From Gammaproteobacteria bacterium (GTDB lineage: Bacteria; Pseudomonadota; Gammaproteobacteria; Pseudomonadales; Azotimanducaceae): 55,353 nucleotides of DNA. The translations under genes were made by a program, and so were the position numbers. The stretch is taken from NCBI GenBank assembly GCA_009846005.1, contig VXYL01000016.1:258141-313493 (forward strand). The letters run 5' to 3'. Position 1 is the stretch's first letter. The number at the start of each line of letters is the position of its first letter. Shown here one piece after another: positions 28,609 through 37,646 of the stretch. Under the pieces are notes generated by a model. The model was not told where the DNA came from. It saw only the letters and a list, made by a program, of their open reading frames with translations, and ran no database searches.

Positions 28609-29622
28609 TCACATCACCGCGAACTCGAACACCGTTCGAGCGCAATAGCGTGCGCCGGGACGCAGGATGGCGCTCGGGTAGTTGGGGTGGTTCGGGGCGT
28701 CGGGAAACTGCTGGGTCTCGAGACACAGCCCGCCATGAACCGTGTAGCTCTGACCATGCTTGCCTTGGGCGGCCAGCGTGTTGCCGGTGTAGAACTGAAC
28801 GCCTGGCTGGTCCGTGGCGACGACAAGGGTGCGGCCCGACGCGGCGTGGCGAACCTCGGCAGCGCGGCGCAGGCCGCTGCCGGCAACCACGAAGGTGTGG
28901 TCGAACCCGTCGCCGGCGAGCCGGATTTGACGGTCGTCGGCCGCCATGGCATCGCCGAGCGTCACCGGACGTCGCAGGTCGAAGGGCGTTTCGAACACCG
29001 GCTGCACGATGCCGAGTTGAGTGAGGTCGTCGCTGACCGGCAGATAGGCTGCAGCGTTGATCGTGACCTCGTGATCCGCGATCGTCGAACCGTGCTCGGC
29101 GCTCAGGTTGTAGTAGTGGTGAGACGTCAAGCTGACCGGCGTCGGCGCATTCGCGGTGGCCGCGATCTCGAGGGCCATGCGCGAACCCGCGAAGCGATAC
29201 CGGGCCTCGGCGGTTAGCGCGCCCGGGTACCCAGCGTCCCCCGCGGGACTCGTTAGGCGGAACACGATTTCGTCGCCGTCCGTCGCTCCCGTCCATCGCC
29301 GCGTACCGAATCCGTCGCGACCGCCGTGCAGGTGGTGCGGCGGGATATTGGCGTCGAGGCTATGGGTCACGCCGTCGAGCGTGAACCGGGCGTTAGTCAT
29401 CCGGTTGGCGTAGCGGCCGACCAGGCAGTTGAAGTGCGGGTGCGGGCCTACGTAGTCGGCAATGGTGGGGCAGCCAAGCAGAACATCGCCGAACTGGCCG
29501 TTCCGGTCCGGGACTTCGAGGCGCGTGACGGTCCCGCCGAGCTCGATCAGTTCGGCCCGGAGGGAACCGGTATCGACGCGAAATCCGTTGAACCCCGGAT
29601 GGGCCTCGAAGGTCTCGATCAC
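28609..29622 (-). CDS. galM: Aldose 1-epimerase
   Basis: 337 aa galactose mutarotase-like protein interconverting alpha and beta sugar anomers. NCLVGRYANRM, PPHHLHGGRDGFG (catalytic His), SLTSHHYYNLS (second His), GFDHTFVV (Asp) and CLETQQFPDAPNHPNYP (catalytic Glu) are all intact. No signal peptide. Start is GTG six bases after the stop of the acyl-CoA synthetase gene. The pairing of a mutarotase with a fatty acyl-CoA synthetase is unusual. Confidence 0.95.
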   Translation of the reverse strand: MIETFEAHPGFNGFRVDTGSLRAELIELGGTVTRLEVPDRNGQFGDVLLGCPTIADYVGPHPHFNCLVGRYANRMTNARFTLDGVTHSLDANIPPHHLHGGRDGFGTRRWTGATDGDEIVFRLTSPAGDAGYPGALTAEARYRFAGSRMALEIAATANAPTPVSLTSHHYYNLSAEHGSTIADHEVTINAAAYLPVSDDLTQLGIVQPVFETPFDLRRPVTLGDAMAADDRQIRLAGDGFDHTFVVAGSGLRRAAEVRHAASGRTLVVATDQPGVQFYTGNTLAAQGKHGQSYTVHGGLCLETQQFPDAPNHPNYPSAILRPGARYCARTVFEFAVM

Positions 29623-29628
29623 CTGGCG

Positions 29629-31431
29629 TCAGAAACCGGCCGCGCCGTCGCGGATCGTCTGCAGGTACTCGGGGTCGAGGGGGACGTAGTTGTTCGTGCG
29701 CGGCTTCATGACGTAGACCGGGTCGGAGAACGCGTCGATGTTGTATCCCTCGCGTTTCAGGTCCCCCTTGACGAGCTTGAACGTGCCCGTGAGGTCGAAA
29801 TCCTTCTGAATGCGCAGGAACACCGGGCGCGCGTAGGCGGGAAGTTCGCGCTCGACGTATTGCGCGAATCCGTCGAGGTCGAGTTCGGCGCTGGCTGAGA
29901 GACAGATCGCGGCCATCCCCGCGCGACCGTCGGCAGCCGGTACTTCGACCCCGTAGACATTGCAGATCTCGACGCCGTCGAAGCCGTTCACGATTTCCCC
30001 GACCTCGTTCGTGGAGACGTTCTCGGCCCGCCAGCGGAAGGTGTCGCCGACGCGGTCGACAAACTGGTAGTGCGGATACCCCAGCGAGTAGCCGACATCG
30101 ATCTCGCGCACCAGGTCCCCGGTGTTGAACCAGGCATCCCCCGCCTCCAGGACGTCCCGCAGAATCTTCTTCTCGGTGGCTTCCCGGTCGGTATAGCCCT
30201 CGAAGGCGGCGTTGGGATTGATGTGCCCGAGCACCAGTCCGGGTTCTCCTGGCTCGACCTCAACACAGCGCCCGTCGGCATCGCGCACGATCTCGTCGGC
30301 GTCGACGTCGTAGTCCACTAGTGCGATCTTTGCCGATGTCATGCCGATGGTGCGGTCCTTGTTGAGCAGGTTCGCGAAGGCGACGTTGCCTTCGCTGGCG
30401 CCGTAGAACTCGGTGATGCGCTTGAGGCCGAACCGGTGCTTGAACTCGAACCAGATGTCCGGACGCAGGCCGTTGCCCATGACCGTGTCCAAGGGGTTGT
30501 CGTGGTCGTCTGGCTTCGCGGGGCTCGCGAGCAGGTAGCGGCAGAGTTCGCCGACATAGACGAAACGCGTGCAGTTGTACTCCCGTATTTCCGCGAGGAA
30601 CGCGCTCGCGGAGAATCGCTTGCGCACGAACATCGAAGCGCCGGACATGAATGCCGCCCCGGCGCCGACCATCAGTCCGGAGGCATGGTATAGGGGCAGG
30701 CAGATGTAGACGCGATCCTTCTCCGTGCAACGCAGCCCCGCCTTGGCAGTCAGCGCGGCGAGCATCAGGAAGCGCCGGTTGGAGACCAGGGCAGCCTTCG
30801 GCAGGCCGGTTGTGCCGGACGTGAAGATGTACATCGCGGTCTCACCCAGCGTGACCTCGCCGGTGTGGGCGGGGTTGTCGGTGGGCAGGTTCGCGCTTGC
30901 CGCTGCCATGTCCACGGCCCAGTCCGGCGCGCTGGCCCCCGCATCGGGAACAACGAAGTAGTCGGAACCCTCGACGAGGTCGAGTTCGCCCTTCACCTCG
31001 GCGATGGCGTCCGTCAGCTCGCCGCCGAAGATGCACTTCTTCGAGTCCGTGACGGTGATGCAGTGAACCAAGGGCCGTTCCCGCAGGTTGGTGTTGATGA
31101 GGCCCGCGGTGATTCCCAGCTTGTTGGCAGCGAGTATGAGGGCGAACAACTCGATGCGGTTCTCCATCATGATGCTGACCGTGTCGCCGGGTGCAAGGCC
31201 GGCGCTGGCCATAAACTCGGCATAGCGGTTCGTCCAGTCGTTGAGCTCCGCCCACGTCACCTCGGCGCTCTCGGTGATCACGGCAAGACGGTCGCCGATG
31301 CGTTCCGCATTGGCTTCGAGGGCGGCGCCGATGCAGTCGCGGTCCGTATTGGGCCGCGGCACCAGGCCTTTCTTCAACGCCAACAGCGCGGGTAGCTCGG
31401 TTAGTGCCGATAGGAAACCCTTGATGTCCAT
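29629..31431 (-). CDS. Long-chain/very-long-chain fatty acyl-CoA synthetase
   Basis: 600 aa ANL-superfamily ligase of the FATP/FadD6-like type. AMP-binding P-loop YIFTSGTTGLPKAAL (about 202-216), ITEFYGASEGN (A5), WFNTGDLVR (A7) and FRWRAENVSTNEV (A8) are complete, and the conserved C-terminal Lys in GTFKLVKGDLKREGYN is present. It activates fatty acids to acyl-CoA with ATP. A good AGAGG site lies 6 nt before the ATG. Divergent from the metallo-beta-lactamase-fold gene and upstream of galM. Confidence 0.93.
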   Translation of the reverse strand: MDIKGFLSALTELPALLALKKGLVPRPNTDRDCIGAALEANAERIGDRLAVITESAEVTWAELNDWTNRYAEFMASAGLAPGDTVSIMMENRIELFALILAANKLGITAGLINTNLRERPLVHCITVTDSKKCIFGGELTDAIAEVKGELDLVEGSDYFVVPDAGASAPDWAVDMAAASANLPTDNPAHTGEVTLGETAMYIFTSGTTGLPKAALVSNRRFLMLAALTAKAGLRCTEKDRVYICLPLYHASGLMVGAGAAFMSGASMFVRKRFSASAFLAEIREYNCTRFVYVGELCRYLLASPAKPDDHDNPLDTVMGNGLRPDIWFEFKHRFGLKRITEFYGASEGNVAFANLLNKDRTIGMTSAKIALVDYDVDADEIVRDADGRCVEVEPGEPGLVLGHINPNAAFEGYTDREATEKKILRDVLEAGDAWFNTGDLVREIDVGYSLGYPHYQFVDRVGDTFRWRAENVSTNEVGEIVNGFDGVEICNVYGVEVPAADGRAGMAAICLSASAELDLDGFAQYVERELPAYARPVFLRIQKDFDLTGTFKLVKGDLKREGYNIDAFSDPVYVMKPRTNNYVPLDPEYLQTIRDGAAGF

Positions 31432-31501
31432 CGTCTGCCTCTTGTTGCTCGCTCAAGGTACGTTCACCAATAATCGCACAAGACGGAGAAGAGGATTCGC
31501 G

Positions 31502-32359
31502 ATGAACGAGGTTTGGCAGGTCGGCAAGGTGAAGGTCACCCGGGTGGTGGAAATGGAGGTCGCCGGGGGTACCCGATTCATCCTGCCGGATGCGACCCGC
31601 GAAGCGGTCCGGGAGTATCGGTGGCTGTACCCGCACTTCATGGACGACGCGGGCAATCTCGTGATGAGCATTCACGCGCTCGTCGTCGACACCGGCCAAC
31701 GACGAATCGTCGTTGACACCTGCATCGGCAACGACAAGCAGCGTGCGATTCCGACCTGGAGCAACCTGCAGACCAGTTTCCTCACCGACCTCGAGACGGC
31801 CGGCTATCCCCCATCTTCCATCGACACCGTGCTTTGCACGCATCTTCACGTCGATCATGTCGGGTGGAACACGATGCTCCTCGACGGCGCGTGGGTGCCG
31901 ACATTTGGCAATGCCCGCTACCTCGTGGCGGAGACCGAATGGCGGTACTGGAAGGATGTCGACTCGAGCCAGGACGTCCTCGCAGACTCCGTGCGGCCGG
32001 TGTTGGCGGCGGGCTTGGTGGACTTCGTGCCGATGGACTACCGCTTGTGCGACGAGGTCTGGCTCGAGCCGACGCCGGGGCACACCCCTGGCCATGTCAG
32101 CGTGCGCATCGCATCGGAAGGGGACGATGCGCTAATCACCGGGGACTGTATCCACCACCCCTGCCAAATGACCCGCACGGACTGGTGCAGCTCGGCGGAC
32201 TTCGACCGGGCGCAGGGCCTCAAGACGCGGGAATCGCTGCTTGAACGCTACGTCGACACCGGGGTGCTCGTGATCGGCACGCACTTCGCCACGCCGACCG
32301 CGGGCCATGTCAGGCGTCGCGACGAGGGGGGCTACTGGCTGCGGGTTTCGGCGTCCTGA
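31502..32359 (+). CDS. Metallo-beta-lactamase-fold hydrolase
   Basis: 285 aa. Dinuclear zinc motif HLHVDHVGWN, later ligands in PTPGHTPGHVS, LITGDCIHHP and IGTHFATP. Sequence style is close to methyl parathion hydrolase/lactonase-like members. Start ATG at 31502 has AGAGGA 6 nt upstream; the open frame extends upstream to 31241 but overlaps the divergent synthetase gene. Its end overlaps the convergent small membrane-protein gene by 28 bases. Substrate unknown. Confidence 0.9.
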   Translation: MNEVWQVGKVKVTRVVEMEVAGGTRFILPDATREAVREYRWLYPHFMDDAGNLVMSIHALVVDTGQRRIVVDTCIGNDKQRAIPTWSNLQTSFLTDLETAGYPPSSIDTVLCTHLHVDHVGWNTMLLDGAWVPTFGNARYLVAETEWRYWKDVDSSQDVLADSVRPVLAAGLVDFVPMDYRLCDEVWLEPTPGHTPGHVSVRIASEGDDALITGDCIHHPCQMTRTDWCSSADFDRAQGLKTRESLLERYVDTGVLVIGTHFATPTAGHVRRRDEGGYWLRVSAS

Positions 32360-32652
32360 TCGTGGGCTTCGACCGCCGCTGACTCTGCCGTCGATTTCAG
32401 CTTGACCATCCAGTCGTGAACCTTGTGGCGCGACCAGGGGATGTCCAAGGCAATCAGCGCGACCCCTAGGGGCAGCATCCAGATGCCGATGATGGGCAGA
32501 AACCAGAGTATGCCGCCGATGACGAAAAGCACGCCGAGTAACGACCGCAAGCCGAACGGAACATGATTGTCGCCCCACTTCAACGTGAAATACGTGAAAC
32601 GGGCGATGTTCTCCCGGGTGAGCTGCCGCCTAAGGCGCCGGAACCACTTCAT
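32332..32652 (-). CDS. Small PGPGW-like membrane protein
   Basis: 106 aa. A basic N-terminus (MKWFRRLRRQ) is followed by a hydrophobic hairpin (LLGVLFVIGGILWFLPII, WMLPLGVALIALDIP) and a basic/acidic C-tail. The WMLPLG-x-ALD-P-R arrangement matches the putative transmembrane PGPGW family of unknown function. Start at 32652 is preferred; a longer frame reaches 32712. It lies between two metallo-beta-lactamase-fold genes. Confidence 0.75.
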   Translation of the reverse strand: MKWFRRLRRQLTRENIARFTYFTLKWGDNHVPFGLRSLLGVLFVIGGILWFLPIIGIWMLPLGVALIALDIPWSRHKVHDWMVKLKSTAESAAVEAHDQDAETRSQ

Positions 32653-32680
32653 CTGCTGCACCGGGTGAGGGAAATGCCCG

Positions 32681-33802
32681 TCACACCATGATCGGCGCGT
32701 CGTCGGGCGCATCGTGGCGGCCGGGATGCGCGCGGCGTTCCAGGTCAGGGTCGATGGACAGGAACCGGTAGCAGCCGTCCTCGTCGAGCGTCCGCCCGAG
32801 ACGGTTGCGGTGCATCAGCAGGTGGCAGTGGGCGATGGCCTCACCCAGCGCCATCATGGTCTGCCGGGCATCGAGCTTGCGCCGGAACAGTACCGGAAGC
32901 ATCTCCTTCGCCGTCTTCGGTTCCACGCAGAACTCCTCGATGGCGAGCATCCGGTCTTCGTGGTGGCCGATCAGGTCACGCAGTCTCTCCCGCACGCCGT
33001 AGAACGGCAGGTTGTGGGCCGGTAGCACGAAGGTGTTTTCCGGGATGTCCAGGAACTTGTCGTGGGACTCCATCCACACCTTCAAGGGGTTCGCCTCCGG
33101 TTCGGTGGGGTGGACGCTGACGTTCGAGGTGATCACCGGCAGAATCTGGTCGCCAGAAATCATGATGCCGAGACTGTGGCAGTGCAGGCAGGCGTGCTCC
33201 GGCGAGTGGCCGGCGCCGACGACCACCTGCCAGTCGTGATCGCCGATGGTCAGGAGGTCGCCGTCCTGCAGACGGTGGTAGCCCATGGGCAGGGGGTCCG
33301 GGGTGTCTTCCGCCGGGGTTCTGCCCATTGCCTTCGCCCGGGACTTCCAGGCGTCGCGCATCGAGTGCAGCGGCGCCATGGACATCCCGTAGCGATGGTA
33401 GAACTGCTCGCCCAGCCACCCGCCCTTGGCGGTGGACATGCCCATCGTCATGAACGAACGGGCCTGGTAGTACTCGGCGCGCGTCATGTAGAGCGGGCAG
33501 CGGAAGTGGTTGACGATCATGCCTGCCTGGCCGACATGGTCCGGGTGCATGTGGGTGCAGATCACGCCCTTGACCGGCTTGCCGACCAACTCGGTCTCAA
33601 AGATCTCGTGCCAGAGACGCTTTGTCTCGCTCGTGGCCAGCCCGGTGTCGACGACGAACCAACCGTCCGTGTCCTCGAGCAGGTAGAGATTGATATGGTT
33701 GAGCGACCCCCCCATGGGCATGGTCAGCCAGCGCACGCCATCGGCGACATCGATGGTCGTGCCGGCCTCGGGGTGCGCGGGATAGGGGTATTCGAGGGCC
33801 AT
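32681..33802 (-). CDS. Metallo-beta-lactamase-fold hydrolase with C-terminal winged helix
   Basis: 373 aa. Zinc motifs THMHPDHVGQ, GAGHSPEHACLH, MISGDQILP and VLPAHNLPF are in order, and a C-terminal helical domain (HHEDRMLAIEEF, MMALGEAIAHCHLL) resembles the winged-helix tail of LACTB2-like proteins. Predicted soluble hydrolase, substrate unknown. Its 3' end overlaps nothing; the small membrane gene begins 28 bases downstream on the same strand. Confidence 0.9.
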   Translation of the reverse strand: MALEYPYPAHPEAGTTIDVADGVRWLTMPMGGSLNHINLYLLEDTDGWFVVDTGLATSETKRLWHEIFETELVGKPVKGVICTHMHPDHVGQAGMIVNHFRCPLYMTRAEYYQARSFMTMGMSTAKGGWLGEQFYHRYGMSMAPLHSMRDAWKSRAKAMGRTPAEDTPDPLPMGYHRLQDGDLLTIGDHDWQVVVGAGHSPEHACLHCHSLGIMISGDQILPVITSNVSVHPTEPEANPLKVWMESHDKFLDIPENTFVLPAHNLPFYGVRERLRDLIGHHEDRMLAIEEFCVEPKTAKEMLPVLFRRKLDARQTMMALGEAIAHCHLLMHRNRLGRTLDEDGCYRFLSIDPDLERRAHPGRHDAPDDAPIMV

Positions 33803-33856
33803 GAACGCGTCAGTATATCGGACGGTTCGCCTTGGTTCGGATAATGGTCTGCCGTT

Positions 33857-34384
33857 CTAGGTCGCTGGCGCAGCAACCGAATCGTCGGCACGTTCAATCG
33901 CGTGAACCTGTGGCACCGATGCGTCGTCAGGCGAAGGCGAGAAGCGCGGCGACGAGGCGGTGTAGGTGACGAGTCCGCCGAGCACGGTGAAGCCGAGGAC
34001 CATCATGCAGGCAAGCACGTTGAACTTGCCCGAGACCTCCCGTTGCACCGACTCGATCTTCAGGTCCAGGGCGTCGAATTTCGCTTCGAACTTGGCGTCG
34101 AGGCTGTCGATCCTTGAGTCGATGCCCTCGAATCTGGCGTCGATGGCCTCGAATCTGGCGTCGATGGCCTCGAATCTGGCGTCGATGCCCTCGAACTTGG
34201 CGTCGATGGCATCGAACCTTGCGTCGACGACAACCTTGAACTCGTCCAGATCGCGCCGGGTCAGCATGCGCTCGGCTAGTTCGTCGCCTAGCGCGCACGC
34301 CATTCCCTCGGCATGGGATGGGTCAAAGCCCGCCTCCTTCAGGCGATTCGCGAACCGCAGCGTGTCGATCACGGTGGGATACAT
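33857..34384 (-). CDS. Coiled-coil membrane protein with heptad repeats
   Basis: 175 aa, DUF1640/CCDC90-like in layout. An N-terminal helical segment is followed by a run of near-identical heptads (DARFEAI, DAKFEGI, DSRIDSL) at about residues 51-105, then one TM helix (VLACMMVLGFTVLGGLVTYT) and a low-complexity tail. The heptads are encoded by 21-base tandem repeats in the DNA. Likely an inner-membrane trimeric coiled coil; function unknown. It is transcribed in the same direction as the cus operon, 112 bases downstream of cusA. Confidence 0.85.
   Translation of the reverse strand: MYPTVIDTLRFANRLKEAGFDPSHAEGMACALGDELAERMLTRRDLDEFKVVVDARFDAIDAKFEGIDARFEAIDARFEAIDARFEGIDSRIDSLDAKFEAKFDALDLKIESVQREVSGKFNVLACMMVLGFTVLGGLVTYTASSPRFSPSPDDASVPQVHAIERADDSVAAPAT
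34086..34232. repeat. 21-base tandem repeat (seven units) inside a coiled-coil gene
   Basis: Units at 34086, 34107, 34128, 34149, 34170, 34191 and 34212. The three central units are identical or differ by a single base (consensus TCGAATCTGGCGTCGATGGC plus C); the outer ones have diverged. Each encodes one heptad, so unit number change would lengthen or shorten the coiled coil by exactly seven residues. Confidence 0.92.
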
Positions 34385-34496
34385 CTACTTCTCGATCGTC
34401 GAACAGTCTAGCAATCCGATGATGCCTTTTCGCCATCGACGAGTTTGTGCGATAGGGCCCATTGAGACCGTGCGAATTGTCCGAAAACGGTGTGAG

Positions 34497-37400
34497 CTAT
34501 TGCCTGAATCGCGGCAGGCTGCGGGCATTCCAGAGGTAGAAAGCCACGGGGAATACGAACAATACGACGACCCCGGCCGTCGCGACGCCCCCCACGAGCG
34601 GTGTAGCGATCCGCTTCATCACGTCCGCGCCAGCACCCGTACTCCACATGATCGGCAATAGCCCGACAACGTCCGTGGCGATGGTCATCAGGATGGGCCG
34701 AACGCGTTTCACGGTGCCGTCCTTGATGGCGTCGATCAGCGCGGCGCGATCAGTCAGACGACCGCTTTCGGCGTACTCGCGCACCGAGATATTGAGGTAC
34801 AGGAGCAGCACGGTCGCGGTCTCGGCATAGAGTCCGGCAAGGGCGATGATCCCGACCCACACGGCGATGCTTAAGTTGTAGTCCAGGAGGTCGATCAGCC
34901 AGATCGCGCCGGTCACCGCCAGCGGCGCGCCGAGCAGGACCAGCAGGGTCTCGAATGCGGACTTTCGGCTCAAGTAGACGATGCCTGCGATCAAGAGCAG
35001 CGTCGCGGGGATCACCAGGGCGAGCCGCTGCTCGGCACGCTGGATGTATTCGAACTGCCCGCTCCAGGCGATGGTGTAACCCGAGGGCACGTCGACCTGC
35101 GCGGCGACTGCCTCTCGCGCCGCCTCGACGTAGCCGCCGACATCGACGTCGCGGATGTCCACGTAGACCCAGGCGTTCGGTTTGCCGCCTTCGCTCTTGA
35201 TGCTCGGCGGACCCACGGTGAACTCGATTTGCGCCAGCCGCCCCAAGGGAATCTGGGGTCCGGCCGGGGTGGGTACGAGCACGTTGCGCAACGATGGGAG
35301 ATCGTCGCGCAGTTCCCGGCTGTAGCGCAGGTTCACCGGGAGTCGCTCGAGTCCCTGGATGGTGGTGGTGATGTTCATGCCGCCGATGGCGGTCTGGACG
35401 ACCTCCTGCACGTCGCGGATGGTCAGGGCGTAGCGGGCGATGGCGTCGCGGTCGATGGTGACATCGAGATAGCCGCCCCCCATCACCCGTTCCGCGTACG
35501 CGTCGAGCGTCCCCGGGACCTCGCGCACCACGGCCTCGACCTCCTTGCCGAGTCGTTCGAGTTCGGCGAGATCCGGGCCGGCGATCTTGATCCCGACGGG
35601 GGTCTTGATGCCCGTGGAGAGCATGTCGATGCGGGTTCTGATCGGCATGGTCCAGGAATTCGTGAGCCCGGGCACGTCGATGGCCGCGTTCATCTCCTCG
35701 GCGAGCTTGTCCGGGGTCATGCCGGGGCGCCACTCGCTCTTCGGTTTCAGCATGATGGTCGTCTCGATCATCGACAGGGGCGCGGGATCGGTGGCGGTAT
35801 CGGCGCGGCCCACCTTGCCGAACACGTTCTCCACCTCCGGGAAGGTGCGGATGATCCGGTCGGTCTGCTGCAGGAGTTCGCCCGCCTTGGTGATCGAGAT
35901 GCCCGGCAACGTGGTCGGCATGTACAGCATGTCGCCTTCCCAGAGCGTCGGCATGAACTCGGAGCCGATCCGCGACAGGGGGATGGCCGTTACCGCCAGC
36001 GCCAGCCCGGCGAGCCCGAGGACGACGAACTTGAACCGGAACACCGTGTTCAGGACCGGGCGTACGAGCCAGGAGAACGCAAATACGACCAGTCCGACTT
36101 CCACGGCCGCCCGGCTGATCGGATTCCTGTCCGCCAGCGAGATTCGTCCGCGGACCCAGAAGCCGACCAGTACCGGAACGAGCGTCACCGCCAGCAGTGC
36201 CGCGGCGGCCATCGCGTAGGTCTTGGCGTAGGCCAGCGGCTTGAAGAGCCGGCCTTCCTGGGCTTCCAACGCAAACACCGGGAGGAACGAGACGGTGATG
36301 ACCAAGAGCGCGAAGAACAGCGTCGGTCCCACCTCCTTCGCGGCGTCGGCTATGACCGTCCAGTGGTCCCGCTGCTCGTCGTTCCGCGCGAGGTGCCGGT
36401 GCGCGTTCTCGACCATGACAATGCTGGCATCGACCATGGTCCCGATGGCCACGGCGATGCCGCCGAGCGACATGATGTTGACGTTGATGCCCTGGGCCGT
36501 CATGACCAAGAACGCCGCTAGGATGCCGATCGGGAGCGACACGACGGCCACCAGGCCGCTGCGGAAGTGGAGCAGAAACACCATGGAAACCAGGCCCACG
36601 ATCAGGAGCTGTTGCAGGAGACTAGTGCGCAGGCTCGCCACCGACCGCTCGATCAGCGCCGTGCGGTCGTAGGCCACCTCGACCGCCACGCCGTCGGGCA
36701 GACCGGGCTTGACCGCCTCGAGCTTGGCCTTGACGTCTTCGATCACCTTGAGCGTGCCGGCGCCGTGGCGCACGACGACGATGCCGCCGACGGTCTCGCC
36801 TTCGCCGTTCCACTCCGCGATGCCCCGGCGCATCTCGGGACCGATCCCCACCCGCGCCACGTCCTTGAGCAGAATCGGCGCCCCGTTCGCGTCGACGCCC
36901 AGCGAGATCTTCTGGATGTCCTCGACCGACTCGATGGTGCCGAGGCCGCGGATCATGAACTCCTTCTCTGCGAACTCCAGGGAGCGGCCGCCGACGTCGG
37001 TGTTGCTGGCCTCAACAGCCGCGCGGATCCTCGAAATGGGAATGCCGTACGCGCGCAGTCGGTTCGGGTCCACGGTGATCTGGTACTGCTGCACGAAGCC
37101 GCCGATGCTGGCGACCTCGGAGACACCGGGAACGCTCGCCAGTTCGTATTTCAGGAACCAGTCCTGGATGGAGCGCAGTTCGCCGAGATCGTGTCTATCG
37201 GAGGTGAGCGCGTACATGAACGCCCAGCCGACGCCCGTGGCGTCGGGGCCCAGCGACGGCGTGACGCCTGCGGGCAGCTTTCCTGCTGCATGGCTCAAGG
37301 TCTCCAGTACCCGCGCCCTGGCCCAATAGAGGTCGGTGCCGTCCTCGAAGATGACGTAGACGAACGAGTAGCCGAAGAACGAGTAGCCCCGGACGACCTC

Positions 37401-37637
37401 GGCGTGGGGCACGCCCAGCAGTTGCGTGGTCAGGGGGTATGTGACCTGATCCTCGACGATGCGCGGCCCTTGCCCCGGATATTCCGTGTAGACGATGACC
37501 TGGACGTCGGAGAGATCGGGTATCGCGTCCAGCGGTGCCCGCATGAGGGAGTAGACGCCCACCGCCGTGACCAGCGCCGCGGCGATGACGACCAGGAATC
37601 GGTTTTCGATGGACCAATCGATGACGCGTTCGAACAT
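34497..37637 (-). CDS. cusA: Cu(I)/Ag(I) efflux RND pump CusA-type
   Basis: 1046 aa heavy-metal RND pump. TM4 has the proton-relay motif GTMVDASIVMVENAHR, as in monovalent-cation (HME4) pumps. The three methionines that bind Cu/Ag in the porter domain are recognisable: in LYMPTTLPG, SMIETTIMLK and RIDMLSTGIKTP. Twelve TM helices and two large periplasmic loops are of normal length. Third in the operon after the outer-membrane channel and adaptor; the adaptor stop is nine bases upstream. It exports metal directly out of the cell with those two partners. Confidence 0.95.
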   Translation of the reverse strand: MFERVIDWSIENRFLVVIAAALVTAVGVYSLMRAPLDAIPDLSDVQVIVYTEYPGQGPRIVEDQVTYPLTTQLLGVPHAEVVRGYSFFGYSFVYVIFEDGTDLYWARARVLETLSHAAGKLPAGVTPSLGPDATGVGWAFMYALTSDRHDLGELRSIQDWFLKYELASVPGVSEVASIGGFVQQYQITVDPNRLRAYGIPISRIRAAVEASNTDVGGRSLEFAEKEFMIRGLGTIESVEDIQKISLGVDANGAPILLKDVARVGIGPEMRRGIAEWNGEGETVGGIVVVRHGAGTLKVIEDVKAKLEAVKPGLPDGVAVEVAYDRTALIERSVASLRTSLLQQLLIVGLVSMVFLLHFRSGLVAVVSLPIGILAAFLVMTAQGINVNIMSLGGIAVAIGTMVDASIVMVENAHRHLARNDEQRDHWTVIADAAKEVGPTLFFALLVITVSFLPVFALEAQEGRLFKPLAYAKTYAMAAAALLAVTLVPVLVGFWVRGRISLADRNPISRAAVEVGLVVFAFSWLVRPVLNTVFRFKFVVLGLAGLALAVTAIPLSRIGSEFMPTLWEGDMLYMPTTLPGISITKAGELLQQTDRIIRTFPEVENVFGKVGRADTATDPAPLSMIETTIMLKPKSEWRPGMTPDKLAEEMNAAIDVPGLTNSWTMPIRTRIDMLSTGIKTPVGIKIAGPDLAELERLGKEVEAVVREVPGTLDAYAERVMGGGYLDVTIDRDAIARYALTIRDVQEVVQTAIGGMNITTTIQGLERLPVNLRYSRELRDDLPSLRNVLVPTPAGPQIPLGRLAQIEFTVGPPSIKSEGGKPNAWVYVDIRDVDVGGYVEAAREAVAAQVDVPSGYTIAWSGQFEYIQRAEQRLALVIPATLLLIAGIVYLSRKSAFETLLVLLGAPLAVTGAIWLIDLLDYNLSIAVWVGIIALAGLYAETATVLLLYLNISVREYAESGRLTDRAALIDAIKDGTVKRVRPILMTIATDVVGLLPIMWSTGAGADVMKRIATPLVGGVATAGVVVLFVFPVAFYLWNARSLPRFRQ

Positions 37638-37646
37638 GCCTGGCGC

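Noticed and set aside
34086-34232. Possible CRISPR array
   Set aside because: The repeat units are 21 bases with no spacers and encode coiled-coil heptads in frame.
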